Notes under the pieces: generated by a model | Database searches by the model: none | Seen by the model: the letters and a program-made list of their open reading frames with translations, nothing else | Told to the model about the DNA's origin: nothing | Program-made: the position numbers and the translations under genes | Shown: positions 35,794-44,883 of the stretch, in pieces | How positions within the stretch are numbered: position 1 is the stretch's first letter | Layout: every line of letters starts with the position of its first letter | NCBI GenBank assembly: GCA_027488865.1 | Contig: JAIYAU010000060.1 | Span: 1-64,000, forward strand | Source: Cytophagaceae bacterium | GTDB taxonomy: Bacteria > Bacteroidota > Bacteroidia > Cytophagales > UBA9547 | DNA length: 64,000 nucleotides | Reading direction: 5' to 3'

Positions 35794-38007
35794 CTATTGT
35801 TTAACAATTCGCTTTACCAAATTTTCATCTTTGGAGATAACATTCACAAAGTATGTACCTGCTGGTAATCCAGCTAATGAGATTGAATTATCAATAGCTG
35901 TTTCTTTAGTTTGAGTTAATACCAATTTACCAGCTAAATTGAATATTGAAACTTTAAACGTCTCAGCAGATGTGGAGATAGTAAGTACATCTTCTGTTGG
36001 GTTTGGAAACATGCTTGTTTCGTTTTGTGATAGTACAACGCCATCAACACTAGTGATTGTTGTATTGGAAACGTTATAAAAATCAGCATTATTTCTTGGT
36101 AATAATCTAAATTCACTAAATCCAAAATAAATTATTCCCACAAGGCTATCCATTGAGGTGGCTGGAGCAGAACTTGATACAATTTGAAGAGGAAGTGCTG
36201 ACTTTTGAATAGTTCCATCCAATGTAGCCCATTTAGGATCGTTTACGTAAGAAGCATTTAATGTGGAAAATCTGGCGTTATTACCAGTAACTACCCTACC
36301 AACAAGAACCCTTATTCCAATGTTTGGAAGTTGAACGTTAGTACCAACTCTATAGTCTCCATCATTAAGTGCACCACTTGCATCTGGCTTGGCATTCACT
36401 ACAAATAATTTACCATTAGTGGTTGGATTTACTAGTTTAACCAACATTCCTTCATATTGTTCATATGTTGTAGAAAATGATGAAGAAAAAACTGAAGGAT
36501 CTAGTTTTAATGGTATAATTGTTCCAGTTCCTACACTTGAGGCACTGGTAACACTCAATCTTGTCATACCAAAGTTCTCTTCTACGGTACCCGTTACTGT
36601 CACCTTTTGGCCAATTGTGAAGGTACTTATACCAGAACCAGTCAACCAGATACCAGCCCATGCTAGTTCATTCTCTTGTTGTATGTATACAGAACCAAGA
36701 TTAGATAAATCTGAAATAGCAGTTACAACTCCAGTTACGGTTACATTATTTCCTAGATACAAGGAATTACCATCAGAGTTTGGTGTGTATTGCAAATCTT
36801 TAATGCCCAATCCATTATTCTTAACTAAATATGTAAAAGTTGAAGAAGTACTTTTAAAATCGTTGATGTCAGATGATTCGATGTAAAATTTAACGTAAGC
36901 ACCATCTGATTGTGCAGGTATGGTTCCAGTGTAAGTAGTACTGTTTACCGTCATGTCCACTTCTGTAAACACAGTTGCGTTGATGCCTACAGCATAAAAC
37001 AATTTTGTTTTAGATAAATTTACGCCATTTGCATCGGTGATTGTTGCCGTTATATTTACACTTTCAGTAGATTTTGGAACAACAATATTTCTTTGAATAT
37101 TTGAAATGGATGGAGGAGCCGCGCCAATTACAACATCCTTTTCGGTTCTAGGATTAAGTGTATAACCAAAAGTACCTGAGTTTTTAAAATGTTTAAGAAT
37201 ACCCTTAATAGAAGTAAAGGTGGTTCCAACAACAGGAGTGGAAAACTTACCTTTACATGTTCTACCAGTAGGAGAGTCAAAATCCTTAAACTCGTCACGT
37301 ATTTGAATTCTGAATCCATTGGCATCCTCTACAGTAAATTGGTTATATACGTTAGTATTTGGAGAGGAAGCATCCAATGAGATTACCTTAACATCTTTAA
37401 TTTCTAATAAACGACCTTCTAGAATTTCTCCCGTTTCATGTTGATTTACACGCAACTTATCATTGATAAGATTTATTGGTACAACTTCGCTTTTTACCTC
37501 AAAACCAGAACCCAGTGATATAATTGAATCTACTCCATTGGTAATTTCAAGTTCGGTTTCACCTCTAAATTCTATAATTTTGCCTTGAATTTCAACAGAA
37601 TCCCCTTGCTGAATGTTGTAAATTCCTGATAACGTAGCTACTTCGTTGGTGATACCTTGGTCACAATTTTTATTGGATGTCCAGTTGGAACCAGTAGTTG
37701 CATTGCTTGGTTGGGGATGCCAAATTTGAAGTCCAAAAGTTTTGCCAGTAGTGGCTGAGGTTTGTTGGATGTATATATTACGGCCAGCATTCAATAAGCT
37801 ATTTTTTGATCCCACGATTGCAATACCTCTCACTACAATCTTTTTATTATTAAATATTGAAGTATCATTGCTTTGAGAGTTAGCATTACTCAAAGTGCCT
37901 TTAAAATAACCTTGTACCGAATCAAGTGGTGCATATTTACCCTTGAGGTTTTGTGCTGAAAGTGCCAAGGTAGCCATGGCAAAAATTGAAAGTAACAGTT
38001 TTTTCAT
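35794..38007 (-). CDS. Secreted OB-fold protein with T9SS sorting domain
   Basis: This 737-residue protein has a signal peptide (1-18). It contains OB-like nucleic-acid-binding domains of the YhcR/DUF5689 type, at about 45-165 and about 390-490 (GNNVTVTGVVTAISDLSNLG then SVYIQQE), and a further middle OB-like region near 175-280. A beta-sandwich lies around 300-385. The C-terminus (about 660-737) is a T9SS type A sorting domain: FPNPTEDVLTIS, VSIFNLAGKLV, and LPAGTYFVNV with a closing VKRIVKQ. Such proteins are exported and often anchored at the surface; OB domains may bind nucleic acids. It is the last gene of a three-gene leftward group with an EEP-family gene. Confidence 0.85.
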   Translation of the reverse strand: MKKLLLSIFAMATLALSAQNLKGKYAPLDSVQGYFKGTLSNANSQSNDTSIFNNKKIVVRGIAIVGSKNSLLNAGRNIYIQQTSATTGKTFGLQIWHPQPSNATTGSNWTSNKNCDQGITNEVATLSGIYNIQQGDSVEIQGKIIEFRGETELEITNGVDSIISLGSGFEVKSEVVPINLINDKLRVNQHETGEILEGRLLEIKDVKVISLDASSPNTNVYNQFTVEDANGFRIQIRDEFKDFDSPTGRTCKGKFSTPVVGTTFTSIKGILKHFKNSGTFGYTLNPRTEKDVVIGAAPPSISNIQRNIVVPKSTESVNITATITDANGVNLSKTKLFYAVGINATVFTEVDMTVNSTTYTGTIPAQSDGAYVKFYIESSDINDFKSTSSTFTYLVKNNGLGIKDLQYTPNSDGNSLYLGNNVTVTGVVTAISDLSNLGSVYIQQENELAWAGIWLTGSGISTFTIGQKVTVTGTVEENFGMTRLSVTSASSVGTGTIIPLKLDPSVFSSSFSTTYEQYEGMLVKLVNPTTNGKLFVVNAKPDASGALNDGDYRVGTNVQLPNIGIRVLVGRVVTGNNARFSTLNASYVNDPKWATLDGTIQKSALPLQIVSSSAPATSMDSLVGIIYFGFSEFRLLPRNNADFYNVSNTTITSVDGVVLSQNETSMFPNPTEDVLTISTSAETFKVSIFNLAGKLVLTQTKETAIDNSISLAGLPAGTYFVNVISKDENLVKRIVKQ

Positions 38008-38052
38008 TGTTTTAGAATTTATGTTTATTGTGTATTAAAACTTATTTATTAA

Positions 38053-40125
38053 CTATTTAATTATTGCGAACTTACCTTTATACTCCTTGCCTGAATCTAA
38101 ATCTTTTACTGAAAAAAGATAAATCCCTCTTGCAAGAATTTGATTTTGTTTAGATAACATGTCCCAAGCATGTTCTCCTCCGGCAATAATGGTATTGTTA
38201 GGGTCGCCGTAGGTTTTAAACCAACGAGCATCGGCTCCAACATAACCAGTACTATGCTCTAACTCATCGACCAAATCACCAGAAGTTGTATAAATTCTTA
38301 TCACACATCGTGCTGGGAGATTAGCAAAAATAATTTTTTTGTCTTCTTGAAACCTGCTTGTACCCTCCCACTGAGCTGCACCATAATATGGATTTGGATA
38401 TACAAATGACGAATTAGAGGTTATACTCTCATTAGCTGGGGTGCCAGGAAAAATCCTTTTAAGGTTCGAAATTCTACTGGTTTCTAGAGACTCTAGATTG
38501 GTTTTTACATCTCCTTTATCAAAAGCCGTTAAAGTAAACACATGTTGCCAACCATTTTGAACATTGTTTAGCGTATATTTATATATGTATTTAATTGTAT
38601 CACCATCACTAAAATAATAAGGTTGTGCCAGCTTGATATCCTCAAAACCAGTTTCGTAAAATATGGTGTCACCCTTTTTGTCAAATTCGGCAACTAAATT
38701 TAGTGTACTAAGTGCATCAGATCCTTGTACATCAAATCCAAATCTAGATTTATAAATTCTATAACCTTCAAAATCTTTGATATTGGTTATCGGATCTACT
38801 GAGGCTTCGGCATTGTCAGACCAATAGATTTCTATCTTATTTTCGGATACCTCATACCTAGTTTTAGGGGTGGAGGGTGGTGCCGGCAAAATGTATCTGG
38901 TAATTTTACCATCACCATCTTTATCTTCACCTATATCAAGAACACCATTAAAGTTTTTATCTTCGCCATCATAAGCAGTTTGTGCCCATTGTGCGTTAGT
39001 CCTTAAATTAAGTCTTTGTTTTTCAGTATCTTTATACACTGGACTTCCATCTTCAAACATTTTGGCACAAACTACTGCAAACGAAATAGTTGCTGATTCT
39101 CCAGGCTTTATTTTAGTAAATGGGCCAATAGAAATAAAACTTAACCTGTTGCCTGATGTTTTTAAGCTGGGTTTTAAAACGGTGGCCCAATCAAGTTCTT
39201 GATTTAATCCTTTCGCCATTTTGTTGTATCGCTGTGCATCATTGGAAGGAGAGAAAAATATAGGTGCTGCCACATCCTTGTATCCCCAAGCGTGATAATT
39301 TAGATTGAATTTAGGATTTACTTGTGGGTGTGTAAATTTTCCGTTTAGTTCTGCTCCTAGAAATTTTAACCCTACATAGCTTCTGGTAAACGCCGTGTCC
39401 CCAGAGGCATCAAAACTATAAGCCATATATAAAGAATCTTCATAACAATGCCCTCCTTTATTAAAAAATGCCGTTCCACCAGGTGCGGGAGTGATATTGG
39501 TATTTCTAACTACCAAATCAGCATATAAGCCAATAAAAGCACTATCTAAATCTGAATTATCTTGGTTGGTAATTTTATAAGTAAGTATTACAAAAAAATC
39601 ACTAAAGGAGTAGTTCCAGCAATAAGATTCAAAGTGCACACCAACTTTCAAGGGATTAAGGTGACCTAAAATTTGAATGCTGGTTCCAGGAACCACAATA
39701 TTAGAATCGGTAAAGTCGGAAACAAAGTCCTGATGAGATATAGCTGTCGGGTTATAGTTTCTACTGTCTATTAAACTTGATTTTTCGTTTAATTTAGAAC
39801 CGATTGCACCAGTAAACTCATAACCTGACTTACCTGTTGTGTACCCAGTAGCATCGTCTACCGACCCCGTAGATACACTTGGTTGCCCATTTTTATATCC
39901 ACCTATCCATAATGAACCCTCAAATAAATGCTCGATACCAGAGTTAATGGGATACTCACAAGAAGGAAATCCTTTTGCATAACTACCTTTAAAGGAGTTA
40001 CCAATAATTCCATTATTGGTAATGGTTAGTCCTAAATTAGAGCTTGAAGTATACTTTTCATCGAAAGACTCTTGTGACCAAACCACCCCACAACAAAAAA
40101 CGAATATAACTACAAAAAATTTCAT
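38053..40125 (-). CDS. Large secreted protein with FlgD-like/T9SS-type C-terminus
   Basis: This 690-residue secreted protein has a signal peptide (1-17, ending VWS before Q). The N-terminal part has the pattern LTITNNGIIGN and HLFEGSLWIGG known from large Bacteroidota secreted proteins. Residues about 385-405 hold two calcium-loop-like motifs (DKNFNGVLDIGED and DKDGDGKIT). The end (about 590-690) starts YPNPYYGAAQWEG and finishes ARGIYLFSVKD and GKFAIIK, as in FlgD-like/T9SS sorting domains. No catalytic motif is seen. It lies three bases from the EEP-family gene. Confidence 0.8.
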   Translation of the reverse strand: MKFFVVIFVFCCGVVWSQESFDEKYTSSSNLGLTITNNGIIGNSFKGSYAKGFPSCEYPINSGIEHLFEGSLWIGGYKNGQPSVSTGSVDDATGYTTGKSGYEFTGAIGSKLNEKSSLIDSRNYNPTAISHQDFVSDFTDSNIVVPGTSIQILGHLNPLKVGVHFESYCWNYSFSDFFVILTYKITNQDNSDLDSAFIGLYADLVVRNTNITPAPGGTAFFNKGGHCYEDSLYMAYSFDASGDTAFTRSYVGLKFLGAELNGKFTHPQVNPKFNLNYHAWGYKDVAAPIFFSPSNDAQRYNKMAKGLNQELDWATVLKPSLKTSGNRLSFISIGPFTKIKPGESATISFAVVCAKMFEDGSPVYKDTEKQRLNLRTNAQWAQTAYDGEDKNFNGVLDIGEDKDGDGKITRYILPAPPSTPKTRYEVSENKIEIYWSDNAEASVDPITNIKDFEGYRIYKSRFGFDVQGSDALSTLNLVAEFDKKGDTIFYETGFEDIKLAQPYYFSDGDTIKYIYKYTLNNVQNGWQHVFTLTAFDKGDVKTNLESLETSRISNLKRIFPGTPANESITSNSSFVYPNPYYGAAQWEGTSRFQEDKKIIFANLPARCVIRIYTTSGDLVDELEHSTGYVGADARWFKTYGDPNNTIIAGGEHAWDMLSKQNQILARGIYLFSVKDLDSGKEYKGKFAIIK

Positions 40126-40128
40126 TAA

Positions 40129-41394
40129 TTAGTGACTTAATTTTATCAACTTTTTAATCATTTGAGAAGTATCATTGCTAAGTACAATAGAATAAATTCC
40201 TGGTGGCAATGACATCACATTCACTAACTCCCCACCCTCTGGTTGTAATTTCAATACTGTACTACCAGTATTGTTGATAATCGTTAACTTAGACCATCCA
40301 TATGGCATTTTTATTTCGTCGTTAAATGGATTCGATATATAAAAAGGTTCAACATGATTATCGCCAATTGTCTCCTCTGAAGTTATTAGGCTAGATATAG
40401 CAAGTTTTGATAATACAGGAAGGTGGTCAGAATTAGCATATAAAGCATTAATAACTGCCGAAGGAGCTGAACTATTAGCGGGCGTGAACAAATCACCATC
40501 AAATCTTTTTCCGTCTTGTCCACAAGTGATATATGTATTTTCGACATATTTTATTCGTTTATCACCATTCATTATGTCATCAGAAAGAAGAATAAAATCA
40601 AATCTATCGTCCATACCACTTGTAGCTCCACAGTCGCCTTGGTTGGTTATTCGAGGAGATTGTGTATGGTATAGCGCAAAGTCTGAATTATTAGACCAAA
40701 CTCCTGGCTTATTAACAGGGTCATTAAATCTTAAGTTTGTTTTAGCTGGATTGATCAGATTTTGGTAAGCCTTTTCAGAACTTGTGTATAAATTTAAGTC
40801 TCCAGCAAAGACATAATTTGCTTTGGTATTTGCGGGGGTGGTATTGTTTAAGTAATTCATGGCATTATTTACCATATTTTCTCTTGAACTTGCATCAGTA
40901 GGCGTATTGCTTGCCTTTAGATGTGCTATTATAAAAGTGATAAAAGTGGTGTCTTTGGAGGTGGAAAGCTTAGGGTCATTATAATACATTTTGTAATGCA
41001 CTATGTCTCTCACCGAGGTATTAGACACCTTTTGGGAGTATAAGGTTAATTTTTTAGAATTATAAGCTAAACCATCTACAATATCAGAGGCATTGGCTTG
41101 ATTTGAAAATGCGCCAACTTTCCAAGTACCTATTCCATTGTCATTAAGCGCATAGTCGCGTAGGTTATCTAGATAAATTTGACCTATACCGATTTCATTT
41201 AAACAAATGACATCCGGTTTGTAGTGGTTTACAATTGTTGTTATGAATGCGTTTTTTTCTAAAGTTGATCTTGGTGTACAACCAATTCCAGATCCTCCGT
41301 ATTGCAGAAGATTATAAGACATCACTGTTAATGTATCTTGAGCATAAACTGATACAGTTAACAAAACCAACAAAACTTTTATAATCTTAATCAT
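40129..41394 (-). CDS. Secreted endonuclease/exonuclease/phosphatase (EEP) with T9SS domain
   Basis: This 421-residue secreted hydrolase has a signal peptide (1-18) and an EEP (DNase I-like) catalytic domain at about 20-335. Its marks are LTVMSYNLLQYGG, the metal-binding Glu in VICLNEIG, FAGDLNLYTSS (Asp and Asn) and the final Asp-His in NSDHLPVLS. Residues about 350-421 form a T9SS sorting domain with ISNPFNDEI, STVLKLQ and LPPGIYSIVL. It could be a nuclease or a phosphodiesterase. It is the first gene of the three-gene group and pairs with the OB-fold protein, suggesting extracellular nucleic acid use. Confidence 0.88.
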   Translation of the reverse strand: MIKIIKVLLVLLTVSVYAQDTLTVMSYNLLQYGGSGIGCTPRSTLEKNAFITTIVNHYKPDVICLNEIGIGQIYLDNLRDYALNDNGIGTWKVGAFSNQANASDIVDGLAYNSKKLTLYSQKVSNTSVRDIVHYKMYYNDPKLSTSKDTTFITFIIAHLKASNTPTDASSRENMVNNAMNYLNNTTPANTKANYVFAGDLNLYTSSEKAYQNLINPAKTNLRFNDPVNKPGVWSNNSDFALYHTQSPRITNQGDCGATSGMDDRFDFILLSDDIMNGDKRIKYVENTYITCGQDGKRFDGDLFTPANSSAPSAVINALYANSDHLPVLSKLAISSLITSEETIGDNHVEPFYISNPFNDEIKMPYGWSKLTIINNTGSTVLKLQPEGGELVNVMSLPPGIYSIVLSNDTSQMIKKLIKLSH

Positions 41395-41572
41395 AAACTT
41401 TACCTAATATACAAAGGTAATACTAAAATATGTCTAAGATTTTAAGTTAAAATTATCTGTTTGTTATGAATTGCTTATTTTGGAAAAGAAAATTTGGATA
41501 TAAATTAATGTAAGATGTATTGCTTTTGTTAAAATTTTAAATTTAAATTACTAAAGTTTATTACCATTTAGA

Positions 41573-43099
41573 TTATTCCACCATTAACTTAAAGGTTTCT
41601 GAAGTATTATTAGTTAGTGTTTTTGCAATGTATATGCCCTTGTTTCCTAAGATAATATCGTGAATATCTGATAATTCTTTATTATACAACACCCTGCCCC
41701 CAATATCATAAATGGTACAACTAAATTCAGATTCACTACTAATTTTGACGTTATTGTTCAAATAAGATATTTCATAGTTGGTTGATTTGGTCATTGGGAT
41801 TTTGGTATCGGTTGAAACACTCAATGGGATGGAACTAGTTGTAAATGAATTAATATTAAATTCTCCTTGTTCTACAAAAATTCTTAAAACCCTTGTACCT
41901 GCAGTTAAATTGATATTATTAATATTAACGTCACTCCAATTTTGCCAACCTCCAGTACTATTGACGTTAACACTCCCTGTTTTGTTGACCCCATCTTGCT
42001 CAAGTCTAAACTTTGACCCACCTACGTTGCTTGCTACTCTAAAAGTAAGGTTATAAAGACCTGTAATCGGTACGTTTACAGTATACTCAAGCCATTCATT
42101 TGCACCTACATATCCTACGTTATAGCCGCCTCCTGCATCAGTACATACCTCAATATCAACGGGTGTATTTCGGTATGCCCCACCTTTGTTAGCATTGTCA
42201 TTATCATAAAATGCACTTCCACAGCCTTTATCAAAATTTTCTGCTTCAATCTTAGCTGGTAAATTTAGAGTACCCAAATAAGGAAGTTGAGTGGAGCTCG
42301 TTTGATAACCATAAACCCTTATGTAATCAACTTCCATAGTAGGTTTTGTCAACGCGACAAGATTTTGGTCGGTTGTGCCAGTAAACCATCCTCCCACTGC
42401 TGTGTTTAAAATAATATAAAAATTATTGTTCCATGGCCATACATTGTTTGTAGATTGTGGATTAAGATTATTAGGTACTCTTGTAATTGTTTTAAACAAT
42501 ACGCCATCGAAGTACCATCTAATATAATCTGGCTCCCATTCTACTGCATATATATGAAAATCAGCAGAAAGATCCGCGCTATGGTCATAAGTGGTTCCAT
42601 CATATTGGTTATTAGGCCAAGGGCTTCCATAATGCACTGTTCCTACGGTTCTTTGCATAACATCTCCCCTATTTTCCATGATATCGATTTCACCAGTCAT
42701 AGGCCAATTGTTACCCGTACTTAACATCCAAAATGCGGGCCACAAACCCCTACCTTTTGGTAACTTTATTCTACTTTCAAACCGCCCATACGTTTGGCTA
42801 AATTTATTTTTTGTGGTTATCTTAGTTGAACTAAAGTTACCTCCTCCCAAATTTTCTTTTTTAACCCCTATTACCAAATTACCACCTTGTAGTTTGTGGT
42901 TATTTTGAGTATAATACACCAATTCATTGTTTCCCCAACCACATAAAGATGGACATCCATCGCCCAAATCAAATGCCCATTTATTTAAATCGAGTGTAGT
43001 GCCATCAAACTCATCTTGCCAAACCAGTTGTTCAAAACATTGACCAAAACTAGTATAAGAAACTAACGCAGCTAGAAATATTAGAATATTTTTTATCAT
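41573..43099 (-). CDS. Secreted GH16 beta-glucanase with CBM6 and T9SS domain
   Basis: This 508-residue secreted endoglucanase has a signal peptide (1-19). A GH16 catalytic domain (about 22-265) has the active site GEIDIMENRG with Glu137 (nucleophile), Asp139 and Glu142 (acid/base). A CBM6 domain (about 280-412) starts IEAENFDKG and includes YVGANEWLEYTVNV. A T9SS sorting domain follows (about 430-508, with ISSESEFSCTIYDIGGRVL and a short closing strand). The glycosidase family attacks beta-1,3 (laminarin-like) or mixed glucans. It stands 178 bases from the EEP gene, with no SusC/D pair nearby. Confidence 0.93.
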   Translation of the reverse strand: MIKNILIFLAALVSYTSFGQCFEQLVWQDEFDGTTLDLNKWAFDLGDGCPSLCGWGNNELVYYTQNNHKLQGGNLVIGVKKENLGGGNFSSTKITTKNKFSQTYGRFESRIKLPKGRGLWPAFWMLSTGNNWPMTGEIDIMENRGDVMQRTVGTVHYGSPWPNNQYDGTTYDHSADLSADFHIYAVEWEPDYIRWYFDGVLFKTITRVPNNLNPQSTNNVWPWNNNFYIILNTAVGGWFTGTTDQNLVALTKPTMEVDYIRVYGYQTSSTQLPYLGTLNLPAKIEAENFDKGCGSAFYDNDNANKGGAYRNTPVDIEVCTDAGGGYNVGYVGANEWLEYTVNVPITGLYNLTFRVASNVGGSKFRLEQDGVNKTGSVNVNSTGGWQNWSDVNINNINLTAGTRVLRIFVEQGEFNINSFTTSSIPLSVSTDTKIPMTKSTNYEISYLNNNVKISSESEFSCTIYDIGGRVLYNKELSDIHDIILGNKGIYIAKTLTNNTSETFKLMVE

Positions 43100-43328
43100 A
43101 ATAAGAAGTTTGATACTCTGTTTACAGGATTATTCATAGATTATATTGCAAATTTCTGACATATATTTTACTTAAACAAATTTATTATTAAATAAATAAC
43201 TGAAATGCAGATACTTATAAAATAATATTACGCCTAAAGAACACTGACTTAGTAACAAAAAATGTGTCGATTTACAAATACGTGGCTTTGAAGAAACAAT
43301 ACACTTTCGGTTAAAAACATTTTAAAAA

Positions 43329-43493
43329 TTATGAATTGGCTTCCTTTTTGAATCCATAAGGACAGTGCTTACAGCCACATTTACAACAATACCCACGTTT
43401 GAGGTGAAATTCTTTAGTAAATACCAAAAGGCCTTGGTCATTATAATAATACATAGGTGTAGATTCTTTGGGTATGTCCTGTTTCTTTTTCAA
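43329..43493 (-). CDS. Very small DUF5522-type cysteine protein
   Basis: This short gene encodes 54 residues from TTG at 43493, or 41 from ATG at 43454. The core YYYNDQGLLVFTKEFHLKRG is followed by a compact cysteine cluster Y-C-C-x-C-x-C-x-x-C-P-x-G (five Cys and one His, near the C-terminus). The F/Y-T-x-E-x-H-L-x-R-G-Y-C-C and H-C-P-Y-G elements match the DUF5522 family from memory. The cysteine pattern suggests a bound zinc or iron-sulfur site. Function is unknown. It is encoded divergently to rocD. Confidence 0.75.
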   Translation of the reverse strand: MKKKQDIPKESTPMYYYNDQGLLVFTKEFHLKRGYCCKCGCKHCPYGFKKEANS

Positions 43494-43556
43494 TACTATA
43501 AATATAAATTCTATACTTATTATTTAAAATTGAAACCTTAGTTCGAGCATTTTGTT

Positions 43557-43564
43557 TAATTTTG
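43557..43564 (+). promoter_or_regulatory. Candidate -7 box for rocD (TAATTTTG)
   Basis: TAATTTTG matches TAnnTTTG and lies 17 bases before ATG 43582. It rules out the upstream in-frame TTG at 43552, which lies upstream of the box. TTG at 43530-43532 could be a weak -33 box. Confidence 0.45.
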
Positions 43565-43581
43565 GGTTCTTTAATAATATT

Positions 43582-44814
43582 ATGGTAAGTAACGTAGAAA
43601 TTGGTCAAAGTGCTATAGAATTGGAGGATAAGTATGGTGCGCACAATTATCATCCGCTGCCTGTGGTCTTAGCTAAAGGAGAAGGGGTGCATTTGTGGGA
43701 TGTAGAGGGTAAGCACTACTATGACTTTCTATCAGCCTATAGTGCTGTAAACCAAGGGCATTGTCATCCTAGAATTATCTCGACATTAATTGAGCAAGCC
43801 AAAACATTGACCTTAACGTCACGTGCATTTTACAATAACAAATTGGGTGCTTGTGAAAAATTCATGGCACAGTTATTTGGTTATGATAAGGTGTTAATGA
43901 TGAACTCAGGAGCTGAAGCAAATGAAACCGCCTTAAAACTTACTAGAAAATGGGGTTATACTAAAAAAGGAATTCCTACCAACCAAGCTATTATTGTTGC
44001 CGTTGAAAGAAATTTTCATGGGAGAACGTTAGGAATTATATCTGCTTCAACAGACCCTGATTCTACTAATAACTTTGGCCCTTTTATGCCCGGCTATCAG
44101 GTCATTCCTTATAATGACACTGCTGCACTTGAAGAAGCACTTAAAAACCCAAATGTTGCAGGTTTTTGGGTAGAACCTATTCAAGGAGAAGCGGGTGTAT
44201 TTGTGCCCGACGCAGGCTACTTGTCTAAAGCTAGGGAACTTTGCACCAAATACAATGTTCTCCTTTTGATGGATGAAATACAAACTGGTCTTGGACGAAC
44301 TGGGAAATTATTGGCAGGAGACCACGAAGACATAAAAGGAGATATTTTAATATTGGGTAAAGCTTTATCGGGAGGTACCATGCCAGTATCTGCTATACTG
44401 GCCAATGATGATGTCATGCTATGTATAAAGCCTGGTGAACACGGTTCTACCTTTGGAGGGAATCCATTGGCTGCTGTAATCGCAGTTGAGTCACTCAAAG
44501 TACTGTTGGATGAACACCTAATTGAGAACTCTGAAAAAATGGGTCAAATTTTTAGAGATAGGATGACAGCCTTACAGTCTCGAACAGAACATATAACTTT
44601 GGTGAGAGGTAAGGGTTTGTTAAATGCGGTAATAATAAAACCAACCGATGATGGCCGTACGGCATGGGACGTGTGTATGTCACTTAAAAACAATGGACTA
44701 TTGGCTAAGCCCACCCATGGCCATATTATAAGATTTGCTCCTCCATTAATCATAAACGAAGCACAAATGAACGAGTGTTGTGGTATTATTGAGGATGTAA
44801 TATCAAATTTTTAG
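43582..44814 (+). CDS. rocD: Ornithine aminotransferase
   Basis: This 410-residue PLP-dependent class III aminotransferase turns ornithine and 2-oxoglutarate into glutamate semialdehyde and glutamate. Family marks are [35 protein letters not shown], the [14 protein letters not shown] loop, [17 protein letters not shown] (PLP Asp) and the PLP lysine in [11 protein letters not shown], then [12 protein letters not shown]. Start ATG 43582 is chosen because upstream starts overlap the promoter-like box. Cytosolic, probably for proline/arginine metabolism. Confidence 0.95.
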   Translation: MVSNVEIGQSAIELEDKYGAHNYHPLPVVLAKGEGVHLWDVEGKHYYDFLSAYSAVNQGHCHPRIISTLIEQAKTLTLTSRAFYNNKLGACEKFMAQLFGYDKVLMMNSGAEANETALKLTRKWGYTKKGIPTNQAIIVAVERNFHGRTLGIISASTDPDSTNNFGPFMPGYQVIPYNDTAALEEALKNPNVAGFWVEPIQGEAGVFVPDAGYLSKARELCTKYNVLLLMDEIQTGLGRTGKLLAGDHEDIKGDILILGKALSGGTMPVSAILANDDVMLCIKPGEHGSTFGGNPLAAVIAVESLKVLLDEHLIENSEKMGQIFRDRMTALQSRTEHITLVRGKGLLNAVIIKPTDDGRTAWDVCMSLKNNGLLAKPTHGHIIRFAPPLIINEAQMNECCGIIEDVISNF

Positions 44815-44883
44815 GCGTTTTATTATTTTAATTTATCAACTTTCATGTTTTCTAGTCGTAAGAAGGGTTAAATTACCCTTTTT

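Noticed and set aside
43441..43653. 70-residue open frame overlapping rocD and the DUF5522-like gene
   Set aside because: It crosses the promoter-like region and rocD start, and its product has no recognisable features. The overlapping shorter frame has the conserved cysteine motif.
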